DNA of 64,000 bases from Roseomonas sp. CECT 9278 (lineage in GTDB: Bacteria > Pseudomonadota > Alphaproteobacteria > Acetobacterales > Acetobacteraceae), in the NCBI RefSeq assembly GCF_918698155.1, contig NZ_CAKKLX010000016.1, positions 29,988 to 93,987 of the forward strand, given 5' to 3'. Position 1 is the stretch's first letter; every line of letters begins with the position of its first letter. Of the stretch, positions 34,420-43,516 are shown one piece after another. The translations under genes and the position numbers were made by a program. Under the pieces are notes generated by a model. The model was not told the DNA's origin and did not search any database. It saw only the letters and a program-made list of their open reading frames with translations.

Positions 34420-35468
34420 CAGCGGCGATCCCGGGGCGGTGGTGGTGGCGGCGCGCCGAACAGCGATTGCGACGGGCTGCGGCGCAGCTGCTCCGCCGTG
34501 TCGCGCAGGCTCGATGCGGTGGCGCGCAGGTCGCGCAGCAACGGACCCAGTTCGGCCTGCGCATCGCCGGTGGTGCCGCGCACCGTGCGCAATGCCAGCT
34601 CCAGCGAGGCGATCACCGCGGGCAGCCGCGCGACCGATGCGCGCAGGTCGTTCGCCGCCTGGCCGATGCTCGCCGCCGCGCCGGTGATCTCGGGGCTGGA
34701 CAGCAGCGCCTCGGCGGACTGGCCCGCGCCGCTGATGCTCGCCGCCGCCACGCGCAGTTCGCGCACGGTGGCCGCCAGGTCCGCGCCCTCGATCGCGCTG
34801 CGCAACGCCGCCATGGTGGCCGCGGCCTCGCGCAGCGTCGTGCCCAGGTCGCCCTGGCCGCCGACCTGGTCGCGCAGCCCCTCGACAAGCTCGGTCGCCG
34901 CGCCGATCAGCGTCCGCAGGTCGAGATCGGCGAGCTGCGTCATCACGCGCTCCGCCGCCGTGGTGACCTGGGTGATGGTGGATGGCATGGAGGGTATGAC
35001 CGGGAAGCGCGGCGTCCAGGGCACCTCGATGGAGGGAAAGCGCGACGGGTCGGGCACGAAGTCGACTTCCAGGTACGCCAGCCCGGTGACGCCGGCGGAT
35101 GCGACGCGCACGCGCAGCCCGGCACGCACCGCGGCATCGACATTGCTGCGCCCGTAGCGTTCGGGATCCACCGCGAAGCGCACGAGCACCAGCCGCGCCG
35201 TGGTGTCCTCGGGGTTGCGCGGCACCGCGCCATAGACCACCGAGACAAGGCCGAGTTCCGTCACGCGCCCGACCGGAACGCCGCGGAAGCGCACCGCGGC
35301 GCCGACATCGAGGCCGGCCACCGATTCCGGCACGTAGGTCTCGAAGATGGTCTGCTCGCCGCGCAATGTGCCGGAGGTCAGGAACAGCACGAAGCCGACC
35401 GCGAGGGCCGCGCCGACGACGACCAGCGCGCCGACCCGGAAATAGAGGGAGCGTCCCGTCCGGGCCAT
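34419..35468 (-). CDS. mlaD: MCE-domain protein of phospholipid transporter
   Basis: This 349-aa protein has one N-terminal transmembrane helix (residues ~10-30), an MCE domain (YVPESVAGLDVGAAVRFRGVPVGRV ... GVTGLAYLEVDF, residues ~40-140), and a long helical tail with repeated Ala/Leu heptads ending in a Pro-rich stretch (GAPPPPPP). The MCE domain forms a ring that carries lipids between membranes; the long tail suggests a tunnel like that of PqiB/YebT rather than the short E. coli MlaD. It starts one base after the MlaF stop. Confidence 0.88.
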   Translation of the reverse strand: MARTGRSLYFRVGALVVVGAALAVGFVLFLTSGTLRGEQTIFETYVPESVAGLDVGAAVRFRGVPVGRVTELGLVSVVYGAVPRNPEDTTARLVLVRFAVDPERYGRSNVDAAVRAGLRVRVASAGVTGLAYLEVDFVPDPSRFPSIEVPWTPRFPVIPSMPSTITQVTTAAERVMTQLADLDLRTLIGAATELVEGLRDQVGGQGDLGTTLREAAATMAALRSAIEGADLAATVRELRVAAASISGAGQSAEALLSSPEITGAAASIGQAANDLRASVARLPAVIASLELALRTVRGTTGDAQAELGPLLRDLRATASSLRDTAEQLRRSPSQSLFGAPPPPPPRDRR

Positions 35469-35469
35469 C

Positions 35470-36528
35470 TCAGGCGGCCTCGCGCCGGAAGAAGGCGCGC
35501 ACCGTCGGGTGGTCGCTGTCGTCGCGCAGCTTGCGCGGGTCGCCCTGTGCGATGATGCCCTGGGCCTGCTTGTCGAGCATGATGCAGCGGTCGCCGATCG
35601 CGAGGATGGATTGCAGTTCGTGCGTCACGACCACGAAGGTGGTGCCGGTGTCGCGCGCGATCTCCTGGATCAGCTTGTCGAGGCCCGCCGAGGTGATGGG
35701 ATCGAGCCCCGCCCCGGGCTCATCGAGGAACAGCAACGGCGGGTCGAGCGCCATCGCCCGCGCGATTCCCGCACGCTTGGCCATGCCGCCCGAGATTTCC
35801 GCCGGCAGGCGCGACGCGGCATCGCCCAGGCCCACCAGGCCGAGCTTGGAGCGCGCCAGCGCCTCGCGCGCGGGGCGCGGCAGTCTGGTGTGTTCCTCGA
35901 TCGGCAATTCGACGTTCTCGGCCAGGGTCATGCTCCCGAACAGCGCGCCGGACTGCCACATGACACCGATGCGCTGCAACAACGCGCGACGGGCCTGATC
36001 GTCGGCATCGGCCAGTTCCTCGCCCAGCAGCCAGGCATGGCCGGCGGCGAGCGGCACCAGCCCGATCAGCGCCTTCAGCAGCGTCGACTTGCCGCAGCCC
36101 GACCCGCCCAGGATGACGAAGATCTCGCCGCGCTTCACCTCGAAGGACACGTCCTTGAAGATGGTGCGCCCGCCGAAGGCGACGGCGAGGTCTTCCGCGC
36201 GGATGACCGGCTGCACCTGCTCGGGCGGGCTTGCCGGGCGCGGCCGATCCGGCTCTCCGGGCCCTTCGGCCCTCCGACCATCGGGCGCGCTTGTCTCGCG
36301 CGACCGATTCAGCTCTCCGGGCCCTTCGGCCCTCCGACCATCGGGCTCGCTTGTCTCGCGCGACCGATTCAGCTCTCCGGGCCCTTCGGCCCTCCGACCA
36401 TCGGGCTCGCTTGTCTCGCGCGGCCGATTCAGCTCTCCGGGCCCTTCGGCCCTGCGACCATCGGGCTCGCTTGTCTCGCGCGGCCGATTCAGCTCTCCGG
36501 GCCCTTCGGCCCTCCGACCATCGGACAC
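35470..36528 (-). CDS. mlaF: ABC transporter ATPase of lipid transport, N-terminal repeat extension
   Basis: The ABC domain runs from about residue 105: Walker A GGSGCGKST with K147, signature-like EISGGMAKRAG, Walker B LLFLDEPGAGLD, switch His in VVVTHEL. It energises MlaE. With GTG 36528 as start (two bases after MlaE's stop) the protein is 352 aa, of which ~100 residues are encoded by the 60-bp repeat array. A GTG at 36216 would give 248 aa, the normal MlaF length, leaving the repeats untranslated. The repeats contain no stop in this frame but a 60-base unit keeps any stop-free frame open, so the start remains undecided. Confidence 0.82.
   Translation of the reverse strand: MSDGRRAEGPGELNRPRETSEPDGRRAEGPGELNRPRETSEPDGRRAEGPGELNRSRETSEPDGRRAEGPGELNRSRETSAPDGRRAEGPGEPDRPRPASPPEQVQPVIRAEDLAVAFGGRTIFKDVSFEVKRGEIFVILGGSGCGKSTLLKALIGLVPLAAGHAWLLGEELADADDQARRALLQRIGVMWQSGALFGSMTLAENVELPIEEHTRLPRPAREALARSKLGLVGLGDAASRLPAEISGGMAKRAGIARAMALDPPLLFLDEPGAGLDPITSAGLDKLIQEIARDTGTTFVVVTHELQSILAIGDRCIMLDKQAQGIIAQGDPRKLRDDSDHPTVRAFFRREAA
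36221..36528 (-). repeat. 60-bp tandem repeat at the mlaE/mlaF junction
   Basis: Units begin at 36241, 36301, 36361, 36421 and 36481, with a partial unit at 36221-36240; the last unit fuses to the MlaE stop region near 36527. Units differ by only one to a few bases. In the mlaF frame each unit encodes 20 residues with core DGRRAEGPGELNR. The period is a multiple of three, so expansion keeps frame. Recent amplification is implied. Confidence 0.93.
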
Positions 36529-36530
36529 GC

Positions 36531-37655
36531 TCAGATCCCCAGCCGGAAGAACAGCACGGCGAAGACGCCATCCATCGCCACGATGGCGACGATGCCGCCC
36601 ACCACCGCCGCCGTCGCCGCATCGCCCACCGCGCGCGGCCCGCGCCCGGCCGACAGCCCCGCGCGGCAGCCGATGCCCGCGATTACCAGCCCGAAACACG
36701 CCGCCTTGAACAGCCCGCCCGCCAGGTCCCCCAGCGACAGCCACTGCTGCAACTGCCCCTGCACCGCCGCCCAGGGGTAGCCGAGCGTGTTCATGATCAG
36801 CGTCATGCCCGCCAGCCCCGCCAGCGACATCAGCAGCGCCAGCACCGGCATGACCAGCGTGGCCGCCGCCAGCCGCGGCAATACCAGCATCGCCGTCGGG
36901 TCGATGCCCATGATCTTCAGCGCGTCCACTTCCTCGTTCACGGTCATGGTGCCCAGTTCGGCGGCGAAGGCCGACCCGGTGCGCCCGGCCAGCACCACGC
37001 CGGCCAGCAGCGGGCCGAGTTCGCGCAGAAGTGATATGCCGACCAGGTTCGGCACGAAGACTTCCGCCCCGAAGCGGCGCAGAGGGATCGACGACTGGTA
37101 GGCAAGGATCACGCCGATCAGGAAGCCCAGCAGAAGCGTCAACGGAAAGGCGCGGGTGCCGACTTCGTCCAGGTGGCGCAGCAGGTCGGACCAGCGCAGC
37201 AGGCGCGGGCGCGCCAGCACGCGGCCGATGGTGACCACCGCCTCACCCAGGAAGGCGATGCCCGCCAGCGCGTCGCGCCCGCGGCCGACCGTGGCACGGC
37301 CGATCGCGGTGATCGGCCGCCAGGGCGGCGCCTCGGGCGGCGGCGGCACGGTCGCGAGCGCGCGGCGCGTGCGGTCCAGCACGGCCGCGACCTCGGCTGC
37401 GGCGCCGCGCATCTCGGCCTGCGGGGCGGCTTCGACCAGCATCACCGCCCCGGCTGAATCGAGGAATTCAAGGCCACCCAGGTCGATCGCCGCGACGGGC
37501 CCCTGCGCGGCCGCTGCCATCGCCACCGGCCAAAGCCGCCCCGCTTCCGTCACATCGAGCCGACCGGCCAGGCGCAGCACGCGCCCGCCGGGCTCGTCCA
37601 GGATGTCGAGGCGCGCTGCCGCGGGCTTTGCCAGGGTTCCGTCCATCCGCGGCAT
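36531..37655 (-). CDS. mlaE: MlaE-family permease with N-terminal STAS domain
   Basis: This 374-aa protein fuses a STAS-like domain (residues ~15-100; AIDLGGLEFLDSAGAVML) to the MlaE permease: about five helices with LLGFLIGVILAYQS, FVPNLVGISLLRELGPLLAGVVLAGRTGSAFAAELGTM and NEEVDALKIMGIDP. The STAS domain usually is a separate protein (MlaB); the fusion is common in Alphaproteobacteria. The complex moves phospholipids between inner membrane and the MCE ring. This is the first gene of the cluster; its TGA is followed two bases later by the GTG assigned to MlaF. Confidence 0.9.
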   Translation of the reverse strand: MPRMDGTLAKPAAARLDILDEPGGRVLRLAGRLDVTEAGRLWPVAMAAAAQGPVAAIDLGGLEFLDSAGAVMLVEAAPQAEMRGAAAEVAAVLDRTRRALATVPPPPEAPPWRPITAIGRATVGRGRDALAGIAFLGEAVVTIGRVLARPRLLRWSDLLRHLDEVGTRAFPLTLLLGFLIGVILAYQSSIPLRRFGAEVFVPNLVGISLLRELGPLLAGVVLAGRTGSAFAAELGTMTVNEEVDALKIMGIDPTAMLVLPRLAAATLVMPVLALLMSLAGLAGMTLIMNTLGYPWAAVQGQLQQWLSLGDLAGGLFKAACFGLVIAGIGCRAGLSAGRGPRAVGDAATAAVVGGIVAIVAMDGVFAVLFFRLGI

Positions 37656-37692
37656 TGCACCTGTCCAGGCCGCCAGGGCAAGCCCTTCCTGG

Positions 37693-38427
37693 TCAGGCGG
37701 ACAAGGCGTGGATCAGCACCGCGGCGGCCACCGAGACATTCAGGCTCTCGACCGGCCCGGCCGTCGGCAAGGTCACGCGCAGCGCGCAGGCGGCGATGGT
37801 GGGGGCGGCGAGCCCGGCTTCCTCGTTGCCCAGCACCAGCGCAACCGGCGCGCCGCGCGGCACGGCGGATGGCGGCACGCCGCCGTGGGCGACCGCCGCG
37901 ACGCTGAGGATGCCTGGCGGCAAGGCGCGCAGCAGCAGCGGCAGATCGCCGGCGCGCAATACCTCCAGCGCCTCAAGCCCGCCCTCGGCGGTGCGGAAGG
38001 CGGCGTCGGACAGGCCCGCCTGGCGCGGATCCCCCGACAGCACCAGCGCGCGGCAGCCGAAGAAGGCGGCGGAGCGCGCGATGGCGCCGAGGTTGTGCGG
38101 ATTGCCGATGCCATCCAGCACCGGCGTCACGCGTGAGGCGCGCAGCGCCTCGGGCAGGGCGCGCGGGTCGATCGCCGGGACCGCGCGCGGCAGTGCCAGG
38201 GCAACGATGCCGCCATGGTGCTGCGTGCCGGCAATGCGCGCGAGGTCGGCCGCCACGACCTCGCGATAGGGGTGGCGCTGGCGGGCCAGGATGGCGCAAT
38301 GCGGCCCCGCCTCGCGGCGCCGCTCCGCGGTGTGGAACAGGCGCATCACGTCCTGCGGGCGGCGGGCGAAGACGGCGGCGACTGCTGCCGTGCCGCAATG
38401 CCGGTCGAGATCGGCCGGGCGCGTCAC
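37693..38427 (-). CDS. TrmH/SpoU-family RNA 2'-O-methyltransferase
   Basis: The 244-aa product has the three SPOUT motifs: NPHNLGAIARSAAFFG (motif 1), VALVLGNEEAGL (motif 2) and LPTAGPVESLNVSVAAAVLI (motif 3), forming the knotted SAM site. An N-terminal L30e-like region precedes it. It should methylate a ribose in rRNA or tRNA (RlmB or TrmH like); the target base is not predictable. The GTG start overlaps the TGA of the Ldh-type dehydrogenase gene (GTGA), so this RNA-modifying enzyme is translated from a catabolic operon. Confidence 0.87.
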   Translation of the reverse strand: MTRPADLDRHCGTAAVAAVFARRPQDVMRLFHTAERRREAGPHCAILARQRHPYREVVAADLARIAGTQHHGGIVALALPRAVPAIDPRALPEALRASRVTPVLDGIGNPHNLGAIARSAAFFGCRALVLSGDPRQAGLSDAAFRTAEGGLEALEVLRAGDLPLLLRALPPGILSVAAVAHGGVPPSAVPRGAPVALVLGNEEAGLAAPTIAACALRVTLPTAGPVESLNVSVAAAVLIHALSA

Positions 38428-39425
38428 GCCGCGGCGAGGTCGAGCAGGCGGCGGTGCAGCGCGTCGGGGATCTCGACGCCCTGGTCCGCCGCGGCCGCCG
38501 ACAGCGCGTCGCGCCGGCTGCCGGGCAGGCGCACGCCATCCTCGGCGGCCATGGCGGCGACGAAGGCCTCGATGCGGTCGGCGAAGGCCTGGGCGCCGGC
38601 CAATGCGCCGGGGTCCACCACGAGCAGCGCCTGGCCCAGGCGCGGGCGGTTGCCGTCATCGGTGAAGAAGCTGTCGGCCTCGAAGCCGAAGGCAGCGCCG
38701 GTCAGGGCGCAGCACAGCAGTTCCACCACCATCGCGAGCAGCGCGCCCTTGGCCCCGCCCATCGCCAGCATGGCGCCCGACAGCGCGGCCTGCGGATCGG
38801 TGGTCGGGCGGCCTTCGGCGTCCAGCGCCCAGCCCTCGGGGATCGCGCGGCCTTCCTTCGCCGCCACCATGATCTTGCCGCGCGCGACCTCGGACAGCGC
38901 CATGTCGATCACCAGCGGCGCCGCGCCCCGGCGCGGGAAGGCGGCGGCGACCGGGTTGGTGCCCATCAGGGGTCGCCGCCCGCCCGGCACCGGCATGGCG
39001 GCCGGCGAATTGGTGAAGGCCAGCGCGACCAGCCCCTGCTGCGCCAGCCGCGCGACCGGCAGCCCCATCGCGCCGGAATGGTGCGAATTCGTCACGCCGG
39101 CGATGGCGACGCCATGCGCCCGCGCGCGCCAGGCGGCCTCGGATTCCGCCAGGGCCAGGGCCGCATAGGCAAGGCCATGGCGCGCATCGACCAGCACCGC
39201 GCCGCCGCGTTCATTGACGATGCGCGGCACGGCGGCCCCGTCGGCGCGGCCATTGCGCAGGAAGGCGGCGTATTGCGGCACGCGCGACAAGCCATGGCCG
39301 GCCTGGCCGGCCGCTTCGGCAGCGGCCAGCGCACGGGCCGTGGCGGCGGCCATGGCAGGGCTGGCCCCGGCGACCGCGAGCGCGATGCGCGCGAGGGTCT
39401 CGGCTTCGTTCAGTGTCAGTCGCAT
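38424..39425 (-). CDS. Ldh-family (malate/sulfolactate-type) dehydrogenase
   Basis: The 333-aa protein belongs to the Ldh_2/ComC family of NAD(P)-dependent 2-hydroxyacid dehydrogenases, unrelated to classical lactate dehydrogenases. Visible motifs are GHGLSRVPQY (H44), VTNSHHSGAMG with catalytic H115/H116, and PLMGTNPVAAAFP for the cofactor. Members oxidise malate, (R)-sulfolactate, ureidoglycolate or delta-1-piperideine-2-carboxylate. It starts at an ATG overlapping the stop of the Bug receptor gene and ends overlapping the TrmH start. The receptor may bring in its substrate. Confidence 0.88.
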   Translation of the reverse strand: MRLTLNEAETLARIALAVAGASPAMAAATARALAAAEAAGQAGHGLSRVPQYAAFLRNGRADGAAVPRIVNERGGAVLVDARHGLAYAALALAESEAAWRARAHGVAIAGVTNSHHSGAMGLPVARLAQQGLVALAFTNSPAAMPVPGGRRPLMGTNPVAAAFPRRGAAPLVIDMALSEVARGKIMVAAKEGRAIPEGWALDAEGRPTTDPQAALSGAMLAMGGAKGALLAMVVELLCCALTGAAFGFEADSFFTDDGNRPRLGQALLVVDPGALAGAQAFADRIEAFVAAMAAEDGVRLPGSRRDALSAAAADQGVEIPDALHRRLLDLAAA

Positions 39426-40393
39426 CAGTCCGCGCGCATCCCCGTCTCCTGGATCAAACGCGCCCAGCGCGCGGTTTCTTCCGCGACGAAGGGCGTCGAG
39501 CGGGCACGATCCCACGCTTCCACCGTGAAGCCGCCATCGCGTGCGCGGCGGCCGACATCGGCGTCGCGGATGGCGGCGAGCGTGTCGGCCTCGATCTTCG
39601 CCAGGATCGGCGCCGGCACGCCGGCGGGCACCATCATGGCGGTCCAGTTGGTCATCTCCAGCGTCGGCTGGCCGGCTTCCCGGACGGTCGGCACCTCCGG
39701 GATCAGCGGGTGGCGTCCCGCCGAGGTGACCGCCAGCGCGCGCAGCCGCCCGCCCTGGATCTGCGCGATGCATTCGGGCAGGTTCGACACCATCACATCA
39801 AGGTTGCCGGCCGCGAGGTCGGTGACCGACGGCGCGCCGCCGCGATAGGGCACGTGGGTGATGTTGTCGCCGGCCCCCGCCGCGCGGCGCAGCAATTCGA
39901 GCCCGAGATGCGGCGGCGACCCGTTGCCCGAGGTCCCGCCGTTCAGCCGCCTGGTCTTGGCCTGCTGCACCAGGTCGGCCAGCGTGCGGGCGGGATTGCG
40001 TTCGGCATTCACCACCACCACCAGCGGCAGCGACCCGAGCACGCTGACGACCGCAAGGTCGCGACGGAAATCATAGGGCGCGTTCGGGAACAGCGTGGCG
40101 TTCACCGTATGCGTCATGGTGATCGCGAGCAGCGTATGGCCATCGGGCGCGGCCTTCGCCACGGCGTCGGCGCCGATCAGCGCATTCCCGCCGGCGCGGT
40201 TCTCGATGACCACGGGGCGCGACCAGATCTCCGACAGCTTCTGCCCGACCAGGCGCGCCATGATGTCCGTGAGGCCACCCGGCGGGAACGGCACGACGTA
40301 GCGCACGGCGCGGTCGGGGAAGGGTGCCTGCGCGCGCGCGGCCGCGGGCAGCAGCGCGGCAGGGGCGGCGAGCAGTTGGCGACGACGGAACAT
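39425..40393 (-). CDS. Bug-family periplasmic solute receptor (TTT system)
   Basis: This 322-aa protein has a signal peptide with Arg-rich start (MFRRRQLLAAPAALLPAAARAQ) and the Bug pattern: RYVVPFPPGGLTDIMARLVG, VVIENRAGGNALIGADAVAKAAPDGHTLL, HVPYRGGAPSVTDLAAGNLD. Bug receptors capture carboxylates for tripartite tricarboxylate transporters; no TctA/TctB genes are here, as is usual for these numerous orphan receptors. It is translationally coupled (ATGA) to the Ldh-type dehydrogenase, which hints that the ligand is a hydroxycarboxylate. Confidence 0.9.
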   Translation of the reverse strand: MFRRRQLLAAPAALLPAAARAQAPFPDRAVRYVVPFPPGGLTDIMARLVGQKLSEIWSRPVVIENRAGGNALIGADAVAKAAPDGHTLLAITMTHTVNATLFPNAPYDFRRDLAVVSVLGSLPLVVVVNAERNPARTLADLVQQAKTRRLNGGTSGNGSPPHLGLELLRRAAGAGDNITHVPYRGGAPSVTDLAAGNLDVMVSNLPECIAQIQGGRLRALAVTSAGRHPLIPEVPTVREAGQPTLEMTNWTAMMVPAGVPAPILAKIEADTLAAIRDADVGRRARDGGFTVEAWDRARSTPFVAEETARWARLIQETGMRAD

Positions 40394-40468
40394 GGCGGCA
40401 GCCTCCCGTGCTTTGTGTTGGGCGCGAGGCTATCGCGGATCGCTCACGCGGGGAAATCGCCCGCGGGG

Positions 40469-42238
40469 TCAGTCGAGGTTCTTCTGCGCGAGCGCACCGC
40501 GGATCGCCGAGACCGCCGCCTGCTCGACCCCGCCGGCCTTGGCGCGCCAGACGCCGTTCGCGACCAGCCACCAGCCCATCCCCAGCCCGGAGTCGCGCAG
40601 GACGTCCTGCACCACGGCATCGAGCCGCCGGCGGATGCGTGCCCGCAGCGCTTCCGGATCGAACCTGCCCTTCGGCCAGGCGGGCAGCGGCAGGGGCGTC
40701 GCGCAGTCGCCCACCAGCGGAACGACCGGGCGGAAATCGGCAAGTTCCGAGCGCCCCTTCGTGACGTCGCTCCAGACCTTGGCGCGGGCCTCGGCGTAGG
40801 GATCCGTCGGGGGGGTTGCGCGGTACCGGGGTTCGAACAGCGGGTTGCGCGCCGGGAGCGCCAGGTGCTTGGCCAGGAAGGACTGGCAGTTGCGCCGCCC
40901 GAGCTGGAAATCATGCGCGCGGAAGTCGCGATGCAGGAAGCCGAGGAAGGCGCCGAGCCCACCCGAGGCGAGAGGCCCGCCGGTGGCCACGTGATCGTCA
41001 CTGCCGCGGGAGGGGAAAATCATCACGCGGCTGAAGACATCCGGTGCCCGCGCGAGGGCGATGTCGGTCGCGCCGAAGCGGCACTGCATCTTCCACGCAT
41101 CGATCAGCGGCATGATCAGCCGATGCAGCGGCACGGGCTTGTCCGGCCCGGCGCCGACCTCGTCGGGAAACGGGTCGATCATCAGCACGCTGCGGTCGAC
41201 ATGCAGGCCGTCGCGCACCAGGCGCTGGCCCGGCTTGTCCACCAGCAGGGCGCGGCACAGGTCGAGCGGCTCATTGTCGAACACCCCGCCATCGACGGCC
41301 AGGAAGCGATAGGGGTCCGGCGCATCGCGGCCGGGCCAGTCGGGACTGAGGTGCGCGACCCGCGGCAGGCGGTGCATGGAGCACGGATGCCCGTCGCCCG
41401 GCACCAGCACCTGGCGCTTCGCGTAGTCCCCGCCGCTGCGGGCCAGGAGGCGGGCTTCGAGGGCCAGCGGAAAGGCGCCGGAGGCGAGCGCCGCCAGCCC
41501 GAGATCCTGCCAGGCCTGGATATCCGGCGCCGAGGGCGAGCCGAGTTCCACCATGTCCCCGAAGCGCGGCTGCGCCGCCCCACGGACGAAGCCGACCCAG
41601 TCGGCATGCATGCGCATGCGGTGCCTCGCCTGCACGGCCGTCTCCGCCGCCCCGCCGAGCACCATCCCGTAGGGCACGCCGCGCAGGTTGCCCACCGACA
41701 GCGCGAGCGGCAGGGAGGGATTGACCCAGGCCCGGCGTGTCGCGCGCGGCGTGCCCGCCAGCACGCCGTCCACGATCCTGCGCAGCACTCCGACATTCAG
41801 CAGGGACGTCAGCGGCCGCCCCGGGCCGCGATCCGACAGGTCGAGCAGGTCCTCGATGCGCGGCTGTTCCACCCAGGCCTGCCAGAGCGGATTCAGTTTG
41901 CAGGAATCAGGGTCGCGCGCCGGTGGAAAGTCGCGGTCGAGCACGGCGAGCAGGATCGCCGCGCACATCCCGCCCGCCGAGGCGCCCGACAGCGCCGAGA
42001 GATGGACATGGTGCCCCGGCACCGCCTGCCGCGCGTCCTTCGCTGCCTGCCAGGCGTCCATCGCCTCGATCAGGAAGTCGAGCACCCCGGCGGTATAGGC
42101 GCCGGCCGAGACCGCGCCGGCCATGCACAGGCCAAGATGGAAGTGCAGCGGCGTGCTGGCGGGATTCGGCGGGACGTTGTCGTAGATGAAGGTCGGCGCC
42201 GGCGGCGCGGCGGCGTCGGCAGCGGGCTTCTTCGCCAT
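40469..42238 (-). CDS. Patatin-like phospholipase
   Basis: The 589-aa protein has the patatin lipase dyad: nucleophile S87 in SGASAGG and D316 in FLAVDGGVFDNEP, with oxyanion-hole segment GLCMAGAVSAGAYTAGVL just before. It would hydrolyse acyl lipids. There is no signal peptide, so it is cytosolic or peripherally bound. The N-terminal ~30 residues are Pro-rich, and a ~200-residue C-terminal region after the catalytic core is unassigned. Start ATG 42238 begins MAKKPAADAA; the extension to 42304 is not protein-like. Confidence 0.87.
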   Translation of the reverse strand: MAKKPAADAAAPPAPTFIYDNVPPNPASTPLHFHLGLCMAGAVSAGAYTAGVLDFLIEAMDAWQAAKDARQAVPGHHVHLSALSGASAGGMCAAILLAVLDRDFPPARDPDSCKLNPLWQAWVEQPRIEDLLDLSDRGPGRPLTSLLNVGVLRRIVDGVLAGTPRATRRAWVNPSLPLALSVGNLRGVPYGMVLGGAAETAVQARHRMRMHADWVGFVRGAAQPRFGDMVELGSPSAPDIQAWQDLGLAALASGAFPLALEARLLARSGGDYAKRQVLVPGDGHPCSMHRLPRVAHLSPDWPGRDAPDPYRFLAVDGGVFDNEPLDLCRALLVDKPGQRLVRDGLHVDRSVLMIDPFPDEVGAGPDKPVPLHRLIMPLIDAWKMQCRFGATDIALARAPDVFSRVMIFPSRGSDDHVATGGPLASGGLGAFLGFLHRDFRAHDFQLGRRNCQSFLAKHLALPARNPLFEPRYRATPPTDPYAEARAKVWSDVTKGRSELADFRPVVPLVGDCATPLPLPAWPKGRFDPEALRARIRRRLDAVVQDVLRDSGLGMGWWLVANGVWRAKAGGVEQAAVSAIRGALAQKNLD

Positions 42239-42297
42239 GATCGGTCGATCTCCCGGATGTCGTCGGGAGCATAGCCGCGCGCGCAAGGGCGCCGGTA

Positions 42298-42325
42298 GCG
42301 GCACGGCGCCGATTCGCCGTGCCGC
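42298..42325. terminator. Strong hairpin after the UxaA/SuyB-like gene
   Basis: An 11-bp perfect stem (GCGGCACGGCG at 42298-42308, CGCCGTGCCGC at 42315-42325) with a six-base loop lies 15 bases past the stop of the minus-strand gene ending at 42340. No U-tract follows, so it is a terminator-like or mRNA-protecting hairpin rather than a textbook intrinsic terminator. Confidence 0.5.
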
Positions 42326-42339
42326 AGGTCACTGCGCGC

Positions 42340-43515
42340 TCAGGCGCTCTCGTAGAGCCGCGTCAGGCTGTATTCGCGGTGGCCGAGGATCTCGGCCGCC
42401 GTGTGCTGCCCGTCCGCGGTGCGGATGATGCTCTCGATCAGCGCCTCGCCGGCCTCGTCCATGTTCATCCGCTTCTGCAGCAGGCCGGTGACGTCCACGT
42501 CCACATGCTCGGACATGGTCCGCATGGTGCGCGGGTTCGCCGTCAGCTTGATGACCGGCACGATGGGGTTGCCGATCACGTTGCCCTGCCCGGTCGGGAA
42601 GGTGTGCACCGCGAAGCCCGAGGCGGCGCACAGCGTCACCATCTCGGCCGCCGCGGAGGACGAATCCATGAACCACAGCCCCGGATGCGTCGGTTCCTCG
42701 GCCTTGTCCAGCACGCCATCGACCGTGCACTTCTTGCCGATCTTCTGGATGTTGCCGAGCGCCTTCTCCTCGATGGTGGTCAGCCCACCTTCGATATTGC
42801 CCTTGGTGGGCTGGCTGTCCGACAGGTCGGAGGTCTTGTTCTTCTCGACGATCGCCTGGTAGCGGTCGAACATCCGCATGAATTCGGCGCGGATCTCCGG
42901 CGTCTTGCAGCGCGCCGCGACCAGGTGTTCGCCACCCGTCAGTTCCGTCGTCTCGCCGAAGACCAGCGTATTGCCGTTGGCCCAGAGCTTGTCGAAGGAA
43001 TCGCCGACGGTGGGGCAGGAGGCCAGGCCGCTCGTGGTGTCGGATTCACCGCACTTGGTGGAGACCCAAAGGTCCACCATCGGCGCGCGGGTCTTCTTCA
43101 GCGCGGTGGCATACTTCACCATGCGATAGGCCGCGCGCGAGGCGGCCGCGATGGTGTTGATGTCGCCATTCTGCTCGATCGCGAAGAACTCGACGGGCTT
43201 GCCGGTCTTGGCGATGCCCTCCGCCACCTTCGACGCCCAGCCGAGCTCGATCCCGATCACCACCACCGCCGCGACATTCGGGTTGCACCCGGTGCCGATG
43301 ATGGTGCGGAAATGCAGGTCGAGGTCGGCGCCGAACTGCAACCGCCCATAGGCATGCGGGATCGCCAGCGTGCCCTGGATGTTGCGCGCCACACCCTCGG
43401 CCGCGGCGTTGGAGATGTCGTCCACCGGCAGGATCAGCACATGGTTGCGCACGCCCATGCGGCCATTGTCGCGGCGCCAGCCTTCGAAGGTGGCGCTCTT
43501 CAGGTCGATGCCCAT
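42340..43515 (-). CDS. UxaA-family hydro-lyase, large subunit (SuyB/altronate-dehydratase-like)
   Basis: The 391-aa protein is the catalytic half of a split UxaA-type enzyme: [47 protein letters not shown] and [19 protein letters not shown] carry the conserved Cys/Gly features. Full-length relatives dehydrate altronate or galactarate; the split ~390 + ~94 aa form is that of (R)-sulfolactate sulfo-lyase SuyB/SuyA, which cleaves sulfolactate to pyruvate and sulfite. Which substrate applies here is undecided. It lies one base after the small-subunit gene. Confidence 0.83.
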   Translation of the reverse strand: MGIDLKSATFEGWRRDNGRMGVRNHVLILPVDDISNAAAEGVARNIQGTLAIPHAYGRLQFGADLDLHFRTIIGTGCNPNVAAVVVIGIELGWASKVAEGIAKTGKPVEFFAIEQNGDINTIAAASRAAYRMVKYATALKKTRAPMVDLWVSTKCGESDTTSGLASCPTVGDSFDKLWANGNTLVFGETTELTGGEHLVAARCKTPEIRAEFMRMFDRYQAIVEKNKTSDLSDSQPTKGNIEGGLTTIEEKALGNIQKIGKKCTVDGVLDKAEEPTHPGLWFMDSSSAAAEMVTLCAASGFAVHTFPTGQGNVIGNPIVPVIKLTANPRTMRTMSEHVDVDVTGLLQKRMNMDEAGEALIESIIRTADGQHTAAEILGHREYSLTRLYESA

Positions 43516-43516
43516 C

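Noticed and set aside
36221..36528. Possible CRISPR or mobile-element origin of the 60-bp repeats
   Set aside because: No spacers, no transposase and no inverted repeats around the array; it is a simple tandem repeat.
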